Below are positions 25,159 through 33,423 of a stretch of 64,000 bases of DNA, piece by piece. How positions within the stretch are numbered: position 1 is the first letter of the stretch; every line of letters begins with the position of its first letter. The notes under the pieces are model-generated. The model was not told where the DNA came from, ran no database searches, and was given only the letters and a program-made list of their open reading frames with translations. A program made the translations under genes and the position numbers. Origin of the DNA: Flavobacterium praedii (lineage in GTDB: Bacteria > Bacteroidota > Bacteroidia > Flavobacteriales > Flavobacteriaceae); NCBI RefSeq assembly GCF_026810365.1, contig NZ_CP113948.1, forward strand, positions 4,077,501 to 4,141,500, given 5' to 3'.

Positions 25159-27060
25159 ATGACAACAGGTAAAATTAATGTTTCGGTTGAAAACATCTTT
25201 CCCTTAATCAAAAAATTCTTATACAGTGATCACGAGATTTTCTTGCGTGAATTGATTTCAAATGGAACCGATGCGACTTTAAAATTAAAACACCTAACCA
25301 GTATTGGTGAAGCCAAAGTTGAATATGGGACTCCGATTATTGAAGTTAAAATTGATAAAGAAGGAAAAAAAATCCACATCATTGACCAAGGGCTTGGTAT
25401 GACAGCCGATGAAGTTGAAAAATACATCAATCAGGTTGCGTTTTCTGGTGCCGAAGAATTCTTGGACAAGTATAAAGATTCTGCTAAAGATTCAGGAATT
25501 ATAGGTCATTTTGGCCTTGGTTTTTATTCTGCTTTTATGGTTGCAGAGAAAGTAGAAATCATCACCAAATCATACAAAGACGAACCGGCAGCACACTGGA
25601 CTTGCGATGGAAGCCCAGAATTTACATTGGAACCAGCAGACAAAACTACAAGAGGAACTGAAATCATCTTGCACATTGCTGAAGATTCTCTTGAATTCTT
25701 AGAAGAATTTAAAATTTCAGGCTTGTTGAACAAATACAATAAGTTCATGCCTATTCCAATTAAATTTGGAACTAAAAAAGAAAAAATCGAACAAAAGAAA
25801 GGTGAATTTGTTGATTCTGAAGACAAAGAAAATACTTTTACAGAAGTAGAAGTCGACAATATCATCAATAATCCTAATCCTGCTTGGACCAAACAACCAA
25901 CAGAATTGACTGATGAAGATTACAAGAATTTCTACCGTGAAATGTATCCAATGCAGTTTGAAGAACCATTGTTTCATATCCACCTAAATGTTGATTATCC
26001 TTTTAACTTAACGGGTATTTTATATTTTCCAAAATTGGGTTCTGACTTACAAATTCAGAAAGATAAAATTCAATTGTACCAAAATCAAGTATATGTTACG
26101 GATAATGTAGAAGGAATTGTACCTGAATTCTTGATGATGCTTCGCGGTGTTGTTGACTCTCCAGACATTCCATTGAATGTTTCTCGTTCAGGGTTACAGG
26201 CAGATGGTGCTGTGAAGAAAATATCCAACTATATCACTCGTAAAGTTGCTGACAAATTGAAGTCTTTATTCAATGAAAATAGAGAAGATTTTGAACAAAA
26301 GTGGAATGACATCAAAATCGTTCTGGAATACGGAATGCTTTCTGAGGATAAATTTTATGAAAAAGCAGGGGCTTTTGTTTTATACCCAACAGTAGACGAC
26401 AAATATTATACTCTTGAAGAATTAAAAGAAGCTTTAAAAGAAAAACAAACGGATAAAGACGGAAAACTAGTTGTGCTTTATGCTGGAAATAAAGAAGCAC
26501 AACACTCTTATATTGAAATTGCAAAAGACAAAGGATATGAAGTGTTACTTCTGGATTCTCCTATTATTTCACATTTAATTCAAAAAATTGAAGGTGATAA
26601 TAGTGGTTTGCATTTCGTTCGTGTCGATTCTGACCATATTGACAATTTAATTAAGAAAGAAGACGCTGCCATTTCTAAATTATCAGACGAAGAAAAAGAA
26701 AGTTTGAAAACAGTTCTTGAAACCATCGTTCCAAAACAAACTTATACGGTACAACTTGAAGCTTTGGATAGTGATGCAGCTCCATTCATCATTACGCAAC
26801 CTGAATTTATGCGTAGAATGAAAGAAATGAGTCAATCTGGTGGTGGCGGAATGTTCGGAATGGGGAATATGCCTGAAATGTACAATTTAGTGGTTAACAC
26901 TAACTCTGATTTGGCAACAAATATTTTGAACAACAAAGACAAATCAGCACAAGAGAACTTAGTAAAACAAGCTTTGGATTTGGCCAAATTATCTCAAAAC
27001 CTTTTAAAAGGAGAAGCTTTAACTGCTTTTGTTAAAAGAAGTTTTGAACTGATAAAATAA
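25159..27060 (+). CDS. htpG: Hsp90-family molecular chaperone HtpG
   Basis: HtpG is an ATP-dependent cytosolic chaperone dimer. The 633 aa match the bacterial family. The N-terminal GHKL ATPase has EIFLRELISNGTDATLKL (catalytic Glu/Asn), IIDQGLGMTADEV and GIIGHFGLGFYSAFM. The middle domain has EEPLFHIHLNVDYPFNLTGI and LNVSRSGLQADGAVKKI (the conserved Arg contacting ATP). The C-terminal dimerisation domain ends KRSFELIK. No CIRCE element is seen upstream; a short palindrome, GACAA-T-TTGTC, lies near 25077-25087. A terminator follows. Confidence 0.97.
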   Translation: MTTGKINVSVENIFPLIKKFLYSDHEIFLRELISNGTDATLKLKHLTSIGEAKVEYGTPIIEVKIDKEGKKIHIIDQGLGMTADEVEKYINQVAFSGAEEFLDKYKDSAKDSGIIGHFGLGFYSAFMVAEKVEIITKSYKDEPAAHWTCDGSPEFTLEPADKTTRGTEIILHIAEDSLEFLEEFKISGLLNKYNKFMPIPIKFGTKKEKIEQKKGEFVDSEDKENTFTEVEVDNIINNPNPAWTKQPTELTDEDYKNFYREMYPMQFEEPLFHIHLNVDYPFNLTGILYFPKLGSDLQIQKDKIQLYQNQVYVTDNVEGIVPEFLMMLRGVVDSPDIPLNVSRSGLQADGAVKKISNYITRKVADKLKSLFNENREDFEQKWNDIKIVLEYGMLSEDKFYEKAGAFVLYPTVDDKYYTLEELKEALKEKQTDKDGKLVVLYAGNKEAQHSYIEIAKDKGYEVLLLDSPIISHLIQKIEGDNSGLHFVRVDSDHIDNLIKKEDAAISKLSDEEKESLKTVLETIVPKQTYTVQLEALDSDAAPFIITQPEFMRRMKEMSQSGGGGMFGMGNMPEMYNLVVNTNSDLATNILNNKDKSAQENLVKQALDLAKLSQNLLKGEALTAFVKRSFELIK

Positions 27061-27108
27061 TTTTAATTTTTTATAAAAATAAAAACTTAGGCAATTATCA
27101 ATATTCAT

Positions 27109-27142
27109 AAGCCTGCTAGTGAAAACTGGCAGGCTTTTTTTT
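27109..27142 (+). terminator. Terminator of htpG
   Basis: AAGCCTGCTAGT pairs with ACTGGCAGGCTT (one G-T wobble) around GAAA, followed by eight or more T residues. Confidence 0.88.
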
Positions 27143-27292
27143 TAGGTTATTGCATTTTGTAATATTATGAAGTATTAAAAATCTAAAATACAGGTGTTTA
27201 TCTCCGTGAGTCGTGTTGATATTTTTTATAACTTTAAGGAATTATACCATTTTGTAGTATTCCCTTTAAAAATAACTAAAACATCTAGACTT

Positions 27293-28480
27293 ATGAGCTT
27301 AGCTGAAAACAAAAGTCAAATAGAATTGGAAGAAAAGAAAGATAAAAAGGCAATAAAAGAAGCTGAAGCATCTGTTTTATTCACCTTGTATATTGGTTTT
27401 TTTATAGGATTAGTTCCAGTTATTGGGTTTCCAATCACTATTCCTGAAATGGGTGGCAGAATTTTATTTATCGGATTAATTATAGGGATAGCCGCATTTA
27501 TAAGTTCATTTTTTACTGGTACTTTATTTGGTATGCCCAAAAGGAATAATATCAAAGAAAGCGATTATTCCCTAAATAATAGTCTTGTAGAAATATCAGA
27601 TTGGTTAACAAAGATAATTGTGGGACTTGGGTTGGTCAATTTAAAAGAAATTCCAGATTTCCTAATATCATTAGGGGAGTATGTGAGAGCCTCTTCAAAA
27701 TATGATAATCAATTAGTAAATATTTATTCAATAGGAATAGTTGTCTATTTTAGTTTTCTAGGATTATATATTGGTTATAATTATATGCGATTGGTGCTTT
27801 CTAATAAATATAAGTATGCTGACGATAATTTGTTAGAGAAAAAATTAGAAATGGCTAGAAGTGAAGCTTTAGAAGCCAAAAATGAAAATGAACAAAAAGA
27901 GAAAGAAATAGTAAAAATTAAAAGTGATATACAGGATAAAGTTCAGTTGACAAAAACATTGCTTAAAAAAGTTAATGACCCTATAATTTCAGAAACAGAT
28001 GTTCAAAGTGTCATTAATTTAATGGGCTCTAGAAAAAACATAAAAGACAAAGGAAATCTTGAGCATAACATTGAAAAAATGCTTAACGAAGCAAATTTAA
28101 AACTAAAGAAAGGGCTAATAACAAATAACAGTGATCCTCAAAAAGGACAATGGAAATCCAATCCTATTAACAATGAACGAGAGTTAAAAGCAAATGTTAC
28201 CGAAGAAGCCAAAGGATTGTTCAAAATAAAAATACAAGTAGTATCAACAGATCCAGAAAACAATCCATTGAAAAATGATGATTTGATTCTTTTTGCACTT
28301 CATAATACTTTTGGAGAACCTCCTTTTCGAATAGTAAAAGTAGCGAATCAAACAGCCGAACTTAATTTTTATTCCTATGGCTCGTTTACAGTTGGTGCAT
28401 TCGTCGATTATGGCACAACAGAATTGGAACTTGACTTAGCGGAATTACCAAACGTTTCAAATTATTTCAAATCGCATTAA
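27293..28480 (+). CDS. Membrane protein with coiled coil and C-terminal pYEATS domain
   Basis: I use the ATG at 27293 (395 aa); an earlier ATG at 27194 adds 33 residues that do not resemble the start of such proteins. Residues 28-50 and 56-80 are transmembrane, followed by a conserved-looking cytosolic segment EISDWLTKIIVGLGLV (100-115) and a third membrane segment (about 144-163). Residues 178-225 are a Glu/Lys-rich coiled coil. The C-terminal domain (about 280-388) carries DPQKGQWKSNP, VVSTDPENNPL, LHNTF and YSYGSFTVGAFVD. These match prokaryotic YEATS domains, predicted ligand sensors in bacterial conflict and signalling proteins. It is a single-gene unit after htpG. Ligand and role are unknown. 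Confidence 0.75.
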   Translation: MSLAENKSQIELEEKKDKKAIKEAEASVLFTLYIGFFIGLVPVIGFPITIPEMGGRILFIGLIIGIAAFISSFFTGTLFGMPKRNNIKESDYSLNNSLVEISDWLTKIIVGLGLVNLKEIPDFLISLGEYVRASSKYDNQLVNIYSIGIVVYFSFLGLYIGYNYMRLVLSNKYKYADDNLLEKKLEMARSEALEAKNENEQKEKEIVKIKSDIQDKVQLTKTLLKKVNDPIISETDVQSVINLMGSRKNIKDKGNLEHNIEKMLNEANLKLKKGLITNNSDPQKGQWKSNPINNERELKANVTEEAKGLFKIKIQVVSTDPENNPLKNDDLILFALHNTFGEPPFRIVKVANQTAELNFYSYGSFTVGAFVDYGTTELELDLAELPNVSNYFKSH

Positions 28481-28613
28481 ACTTAAGTTTAATACTCAAT
28501 AGCAGGGATGATATTTTTATTTTGTTATAAGATGATTATTTTTAAAATAAGGATTTAGGAATGATTCCTATTATATTTAACATTGTTTTCAATCAAGTAT
28601 TCATGAATTTTAA

Positions 28614-28621
28614 TATGTTTG
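28614..28621 (+). promoter_or_regulatory. -7 promoter box of the lipoprotein gene at 28658
   Basis: TATGTTTG matches TAnnTTTG exactly and lies 36 bp upstream of the chosen start codon. No -33 TTG sits at 19-bp spacing. Confidence 0.45.
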
Positions 28622-28657
28622 CAATCCCAAACTATCAACCTAACTAAATTAAAATTT

Positions 28658-29467
28658 ATGAAAAAAAGCTTTCTTTTATTAACGGTATTTACTTTTTCTA
28701 GTTCACTTTTTCTTTCTTGTTCAAAAGAAGATACATTAGGGGCGACAGACAATAGTCCTGTTGTGGCATCCGCTTCAATTGATGTAATAAACGAATTAGA
28801 TATTCAAACCGGAAATCAAGTGTCTTTTGAAAACTTAACGGCAAAAAGAACAGGAAAATCTTTAGTAGGTACATGTGCAATAGTAACAATGGATCCACAA
28901 ACAGCTACTTTTCCTAAAATATTTTATGTGGATTTTGGAACAGGTTGCACGACAAATAACATTACAAGAAAAGGAAAATTAAAAATAACTTTCTCAAATT
29001 TTATCACAGAAACGGGTAGTACAATGACTGTAGAAAGAGTGAATTATTTTGTAAATGGTAATAAAGTTGAAGGGAAAATAGAATACAAGAATACAACTAT
29101 GACTACTATTCCTCAATGGACCAGAACTGTTATTGGAGGAAAATTCACAGATACTAACGGCAATTCATATCTTAACTCTGGAAATCATACTGTTAAACAA
29201 ACTGAAGGGGTATCAACACCAATTCTTGATGATAATAGTTTTGAAATGATTGAAGGAACTCAAACTGTAACGAAACAAAATGGAGCTACATTGACTTTAA
29301 CAGTTATCGAGCCATTAGTAAAAAATTTCTCATGTCAATATATTTCCAAAGGAAAGATAAAAGTTCAAAGTACATTATTAAACGGTACAATTGATTATGG
29401 CAATGGAGAGTGTAATACTAATGGAACTTATACTCAAAACGGAATTGTTTTTCCTTTTACTATGTAG
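28658..29467 (+). CDS. Hypothetical lipoprotein, 269 aa
   Basis: The start at 28658 gives a lipoprotein signal (FLLLTVFTFSSSLFLSC); an upstream in-frame ATG at 28619 would overlap the promoter box. The mature part is Thr- and Asn-rich and reads as a beta-sandwich or repeat of hairpins: VGTCAIVTMDPQTATFPKIF, VDFGTGCTTNNITRKGKLKI, KGKIKVQSTLLNGTIDYGNG. The central motif IxYGNG/VDFGTGC appears twice, with paired Cys residues, which suggests an internal duplication. I do not recognise a named family. It is a single transcription unit with its own promoter box and terminator. Confidence 0.7.
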   Translation: MKKSFLLLTVFTFSSSLFLSCSKEDTLGATDNSPVVASASIDVINELDIQTGNQVSFENLTAKRTGKSLVGTCAIVTMDPQTATFPKIFYVDFGTGCTTNNITRKGKLKITFSNFITETGSTMTVERVNYFVNGNKVEGKIEYKNTTMTTIPQWTRTVIGGKFTDTNGNSYLNSGNHTVKQTEGVSTPILDDNSFEMIEGTQTVTKQNGATLTLTVIEPLVKNFSCQYISKGKIKVQSTLLNGTIDYGNGECNTNGTYTQNGIVFPFTM

Positions 29468-29489
29468 TTTAAATACTTGTAAATAGCTA

Positions 29490-29520
29490 AGAGACTGTTA
29501 ATAGCAGTCTCTTTTTTTTT
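29490..29520 (+). terminator. Terminator after the lipoprotein gene
   Basis: AGAGACTG pairs with CAGTCTCT around a 7-nt loop, followed by ten T residues. Confidence 0.88.
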
Positions 29521-29612
29521 GCTATTGCTGTAAAATATTATTCTGTAAATAAAGTGAATGGACGCTTTTATGAAAAAATAACAACAAATGACTGTAATAA
29601 TTTTACAACTTA

Positions 29613-29644
29613 TTGATTTTTTTAAAATATAAAGAATACTTTTG
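29613..29644 (+). promoter_or_regulatory. Probable promoter of corA
   Basis: TTG (29613-29615) and TACTTTTG (29637-29644) are 21 bp apart, close to the Bacteroidota -33/-7 arrangement. A leader of about 105 nt precedes corA, longer than most here; magnesium-responsive leader control is possible but no structure was recognised. Confidence 0.5.
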
Positions 29645-29754
29645 CGAAACTTACAATAAACAACCCCATGGACGATTATTATTCGGAAAAATTGAAAGAA
29701 TAAAGCACTTGAAAAACATTCAAGATGCTATAACTTAACCTATAGAATTTTGAA

Positions 29755-30681
29755 ATGAAAGCTTTTTACAAAAACAATAACGGATTAATCGAGTCTCAGG
29801 AGTGGACTCCAAACTGCTGGATCAATGTTGAATGTCCAACAGAAGAAGAGAAAAAATACCTCCTAGAAGAACTGAACGTTCCAGAAGAATTCTACAATGA
29901 CATAGAGGATATTGATGAAAGACCCCGAATAGAAGTAGAGAACGGTTGGACATTAATTATTATTAGAATCCCAATAAGTACCGATAATGTTAAATTACCT
30001 TTTAATACAATTCCCGTTGGAGTTGTTTTTAAGGGAGAAGTTTGTGTTACGATCAGTTTTCATAAAACAGAAATGTTAACAGATTTTGTGATTTACACGC
30101 AACGCAAAAATAATGATATTAAAGATTATTTTGATTTGGTTTTGAAATTACTCTTGTCATCAAGTGTTTGGTATTTGAAATATTTAAAGCAAGTCAATCA
30201 AAAAATAAAATTAGCCGAAGATAACTTAGAGGAATCCATCAAGAATGAAGAATTACAAGCGCTGCTTCAAATAGAAAAATGTTTGGTGTTCTTTATGACA
30301 TCCTTGAAAGGAAATGATATATTACTCCATAGAATCAAGAATGTTAAATCCCAAAGAGATTCTTATGATCTTGATCTATTAGAAGATGTTGAGATTGAGT
30401 TGCGTCAAGCCCAGGAAACAACGAATATTTATAGTGATATCTTGACAGGAATGATGGATGCTTATGCTTCCGTTATTTCTAATAATTTGAATTCCATAAT
30501 GAAGCAGATGACTTCTATTTCTATTATCTTGATGATTCCTACGGTAATTGCCAGTTTGTATGGAATGAATGTTCCTAATAATCTTGAAGATAATAAGTTT
30601 GGCATGCCAATTGTCATACTTGTATCGGTATTACTTTCTATGTTTGGAGTTTTTCTATTCAAAAGAAAAAGATGGTTTTGA
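29755..30681 (+). CDS. corA: CorA family divalent-cation (Mg2+/Co2+) transporter
   Basis: CorA forms a pentameric inner-membrane channel for magnesium, nickel or cobalt. The 308 aa have the large cytosolic alpha/beta funnel (NDIEDIDERPRIEVENGWTL), the long stalk helix, and two C-terminal membrane helices. The signature GMN is present in VIASLYGMNVPNN between them. The basic tail FKRKRWF ends the protein as usual. It is convergent with rluF and separated by a bidirectional terminator. Confidence 0.93.
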   Translation: MKAFYKNNNGLIESQEWTPNCWINVECPTEEEKKYLLEELNVPEEFYNDIEDIDERPRIEVENGWTLIIIRIPISTDNVKLPFNTIPVGVVFKGEVCVTISFHKTEMLTDFVIYTQRKNNDIKDYFDLVLKLLLSSSVWYLKYLKQVNQKIKLAEDNLEESIKNEELQALLQIEKCLVFFMTSLKGNDILLHRIKNVKSQRDSYDLDLLEDVEIELRQAQETTNIYSDILTGMMDAYASVISNNLNSIMKQMTSISIILMIPTVIASLYGMNVPNNLEDNKFGMPIVILVSVLLSMFGVFLFKRKRWF

Positions 30682-30683
30682 TA

Positions 30684-30723
30684 AAAAAAAAGCCGTTTCA
30701 TTTTAATGAAACGGCTTTTTTTT
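30684..30723. terminator. Bidirectional terminator between corA and rluF
   Basis: AGCCGTTTCATT pairs perfectly with AATGAAACGGCT around a 2-4-nt loop and is flanked by A and T runs on both strands. Confidence 0.92.
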
Positions 30724-30728
30724 AGGGT

Positions 30729-31541
30729 TTAATAATCTCCTCTTTTCTTAAATCGAGGATCATCTCTTTTTATAAATTCAGTTCTTCGTTTTGGAGTTTC
30801 TGTTTTAGGCAAACTGGCTTCTTCGGTTTTGCTGGAAGGTTCAATCAATTCATTGAGTTCTTTTATTTCGGCATCGGTTAAATCACGATAACGGCCTACT
30901 GGCACATCAAGTGAAATATTGATGATTCGGATGCGTTTCAAGGCGGTAACTTCGTAGCCTAAATATTCGCACATTCTACGAATTTGACGGTTCAAACCTT
31001 GTGTTAAAATGATTTTGAAAATGTATTTGCTGATTTGTTCTACTTTGCATTTTCGGGTTACGGTGTCTAGAATTGGCACGCCATTGCCCATTCGTTCAAT
31101 AAAACGATCGGTTATGGGTTTGTTAACCGTTACGGTATATTCTTTTTCGTGATTGTTTCTGGCACGCAATATTTTGTTGACAATATCACCATCATTGGTC
31201 ATGAAAATTAAACCTTCACTGGCTTTGTCCAATCTTCCAATTGGGAAAATACGTTTTGGGTAATTGATATAATCTACAATGTTGTTGCGCACTTCGAGAT
31301 TGGTGGTGCATTCTATTCCTACGGGTTTGTAGAAAGCCAAATACACTGGTTTTTCGTTTTTCTCACGGATAAGTTTTCCGTCTATGCGCACTTCGTCATC
31401 TGGTGAAACTTTAGTTCCCAATTCTGGCACAATACCATTGATGGTTACACGACCTTCTTCGATAATTTTATCGGCCTCACGACGGGAGCAATAGCCCGTT
31501 TCTCCTATGAATTTGTTGAGGCGTTTTAGATTTTCTTCCAT
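30729..31541 (-). CDS. rluF: 23S rRNA pseudouridine synthase, RluF-like
   Basis: The 270-aa enzyme isomerises a uridine in 23S rRNA (U2604 in E. coli RluF). An N-terminal S4 RNA-binding domain ([20 protein letters not shown]) is followed by the RsuA/RluB catalytic domain. The catalytic Asp is in [20 protein letters not shown], and [18 protein letters not shown] is a conserved loop of the family. A basic C-terminal extension ([20 protein letters not shown]) is probably disordered and RNA-binding. A -7 box TACTTTTG (31553-31546) lies only 4 nt before the start codon, so the mRNA may be leaderless. Confidence 0.92.
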   Translation of the reverse strand: MEENLKRLNKFIGETGYCSRREADKIIEEGRVTINGIVPELGTKVSPDDEVRIDGKLIREKNEKPVYLAFYKPVGIECTTNLEVRNNIVDYINYPKRIFPIGRLDKASEGLIFMTNDGDIVNKILRARNNHEKEYTVTVNKPITDRFIERMGNGVPILDTVTRKCKVEQISKYIFKIILTQGLNRQIRRMCEYLGYEVTALKRIRIINISLDVPVGRYRDLTDAEIKELNELIEPSSKTEEASLPKTETPKRRTEFIKRDDPRFKKRGDY

Positions 31542-31545
31542 ACTG

Positions 31546-31553
31546 CAAAAGTA
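31546..31553 (-). promoter_or_regulatory. -7 promoter box directly before rluF
   Basis: TACTTTTG on the minus strand is followed by only 4 nt before the ATG. Transcription would start at or next to the start codon. Confidence 0.45.
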
Positions 31554-31633
31554 GTGTTTTTTTGGACTTCTTGGATTTTTAGAATATTAGACTTTTTTGA
31601 ATATTTCCTGAAACTAAAATAGTATCACCTTTT

Positions 31634-31720
31634 AGCCCCGATAGAAACGGCATCCTTTTTTTTAAGTCAGGGTTTTTTTACCCTGGCTTAAAAAAAAGAT
31701 ATAGGGGATAGCGGGAACCC
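31634..31720 (+). repeat. Structured intergenic element A
   Basis: The element begins AGCCCCGATAGAAACGGCAT, continues with a 17-bp hairpin (T8 AAGTCAGGG, 31656-31672, pairing with CCCTGGCTT A8, 31681-31697, one G-T wobble) and ends in GATATAGGGGATAGCGGG. It shares its layout (5' GA-TAG-A-GC-G box, hairpin, GATA-AGCG box) with the longer element at 51973-52091. I recall similar dispersed elements in other Flavobacteriia. It lies between a hydrolase gene and rluF. Confidence 0.55.
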
Positions 31721-31736
31721 ATACTAACAAATAAGC

Positions 31737-32594
31737 TTATTTTTCTGCTTCAAACAAAAATTGATATATTTCTTGATATAATGTATCGTCGTGCATGGAA
31801 TGCCCTAAATTTTTGGTGGTTATGAATTTTCCTTTTTTCCAACCATTGGCTATTTTTTCACCTTCTTTGTAATTGACTATGGTGTCGGTAGTGTCATGAG
31901 CAATGATTCCTTCAATTTGTATGTGTTTGGCAAATTTTCCTCCAGAGAAATCCTCTAATTTGATTTTAAAATTTTCTAAATAACGTTTTTCCAAAAGTGA
32001 GAACATCTTTTTGTTTAAACTCAACATGTTGATGTAATTTTGGATAAGTGTTTTTAAATCCGAAGGTGCGCCGAGAATAACCATTTTTTGAATACTGGTT
32101 TCTGGATGTAAATATTGATGATAGACACAAGCAGCTCCACCAATGGAATGACCAATGATAATGCTGGGTTTGTATTTTTCGACAGCTTTGTTGATGAATT
32201 CGGTATACCGAGGAACGTTGAATTCCTTGCCACTACTTTGTCCGTGTGCTGGAGCATCTATGGCTATGATGGTACTTCCTGATTTTTGAAGATGAGGCAG
32301 GGTTTTCTCCCAACGAGCCGAATTGCTTTCCCAGCCGTGAACCAAAAGGATTTTGGTGTCGTTTCCTTTCCAAGTATAGGTTTGAAAACGGTCTTCGTTA
32401 TGATGAAATGTTTCTTTGATTGTATTTTGCAGAATCTCTGGAAGTTTGTCTTCTGAAAGTTGCCCAATTCTAGGGTTTGTAAAAAGGGTATAGGATAAAT
32501 GTAAAGCCTTTTTTGGATATACAAAACTGAGCAGATTGATGTATTGACCAACGGATTTGACGAGAAGAAATCGGAAGCTTTTTTTTAGATTCAA
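31737..32594 (-). CDS. Alpha/beta hydrolase
   Basis: The 285-aa protein shows the alpha/beta-hydrolase fold: oxyanion motif LLVHGWESNSARWEK, nucleophile elbow IIGHSIGGAACVYH (Ser in G-H-S-I-G), and the catalytic His in LGHSMHDDTLYQEI. The acid is probably in IAHDTTDTIVNYKEGEKI. There is a hydrophobic N-terminal stretch (LLVKSVGQYINLLSFVYP) but no clear signal peptide. Substrate unknown; esterase or thioesterase activity is likely. It is separated from the upstream zinc-ribbon-like gene by a terminator. Confidence 0.88.
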   Translation of the reverse strand: MNLKKSFRFLLVKSVGQYINLLSFVYPKKALHLSYTLFTNPRIGQLSEDKLPEILQNTIKETFHHNEDRFQTYTWKGNDTKILLVHGWESNSARWEKTLPHLQKSGSTIIAIDAPAHGQSSGKEFNVPRYTEFINKAVEKYKPSIIIGHSIGGAACVYHQYLHPETSIQKMVILGAPSDLKTLIQNYINMLSLNKKMFSLLEKRYLENFKIKLEDFSGGKFAKHIQIEGIIAHDTTDTIVNYKEGEKIANGWKKGKFITTKNLGHSMHDDTLYQEIYQFLFEAEK

Positions 32595-32608
32595 AATTTG
32601 GGATATAA

Positions 32609-32632
32609 AAAAAGCCTCGAAATTCGAGGCTT
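32609..32632 (-). terminator. Terminator of the nif3/zinc-ribbon-like operon
   Basis: AAGCCTCG pairs with CGAGGCTT around a 5-nt loop, and on the minus strand T residues follow. It lies 8 bp past the stop of the gene at 32641. Confidence 0.75.
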
Positions 32633-32640
32633 AGTTATTT

Positions 32641-33420
32641 TTAGAATTTAGAAAACAGTTGTTCCATTTTCTCTCTTTCTTCTTCAGCCAGTACACTGTC
32701 TACTAGAATTCTTCCAGAGTGCTCATCAATTAAGATTTTCTTTCTAGATGCGATTTCTACTTGTGTTTGTGGTGGAATAGTGAAGAATGATCCTGCAGAT
32801 GCACCTCTTTCGATAGAAACAACTGCTAGTCCATTACGAACACTGCTTCTGATTCTTTTGTAAGCTACCAATAAACGTTCTTCAATTAATGCTTGAAATT
32901 CAGCAGATTTCTCAGTTAAGAAGATTTCTTCTTTTTGAGTTTCAGCCATGATAGCATCAAGTTCTGATTTTTTGTGTTTCAAGTGAGATGATTTAGACTC
33001 TAATCTCTCTTTTGAAGTAGCAATTACTTCTTTTTTATGCTCGATAGTAGCTTTCATTTCTTTGATTTGCTTTTCAGCCAGTTGAATTTCTAATTCTTGA
33101 AATTCGACTTCTTTGGTCAAAGAGTTGAATTCGCGGTTGTTGCGAACGCTTTCTTGTTGTTTTGTGTATTTTTTGACTGCTTCTTTGTGCTCGTCAATAG
33201 CATTCTTTTTCTCTTTGATGAGATTTTCGATTACTTCGAGGTCGCTTTTCAATTTCTCTGAACGAGTGCTTAAACCAGCAACTTCATCTTCTAAATCTTC
33301 AACCTCTAAAGGAAGTTCTCCTCTAACGTTTCTGATTTCGTCAATTCTAGAGTCAATTAGCTGTAAATCGTAAATTGCTCTTAACTTGTCCTCAACACTT
33401 AATTCTTTCGTATTCGCCAT
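32641..33420 (-). CDS. Coiled-coil protein of the zf-RING_7/DUF164 family with zinc-binding cysteines lost
   Basis: The 259 aa are mostly a long antiparallel coiled coil (LSTRSEKLKSDLEVIENLIK, KEVEFQELEIQLAEKQIKEM). A small C-terminal domain of the CT398/DUF164 family follows. In the family that domain binds zinc by two CxxC pairs. Here the equivalent positions read RGASAGSFFTIPP and DEHSGRILVD, so all four ligands are replaced. The fold phrases IPPQTQVEI and SGRILV are kept. It follows nif3 by 3 bp, a conserved pairing in many bacteria. The role is unknown; RNA or nucleic-acid binding has been suggested for relatives. Confidence 0.88.
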   Translation of the reverse strand: MANTKELSVEDKLRAIYDLQLIDSRIDEIRNVRGELPLEVEDLEDEVAGLSTRSEKLKSDLEVIENLIKEKKNAIDEHKEAVKKYTKQQESVRNNREFNSLTKEVEFQELEIQLAEKQIKEMKATIEHKKEVIATSKERLESKSSHLKHKKSELDAIMAETQKEEIFLTEKSAEFQALIEERLLVAYKRIRSSVRNGLAVVSIERGASAGSFFTIPPQTQVEIASRKKILIDEHSGRILVDSVLAEEEREKMEQLFSKF

Positions 33421-33423
33421 ATT

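Noticed and set aside
27194..27292. Longer start for the pYEATS protein
   Set aside because: The additional 33 residues read like translated upstream DNA, and the ATG at 27293 begins a plausible cytosolic N-terminus.
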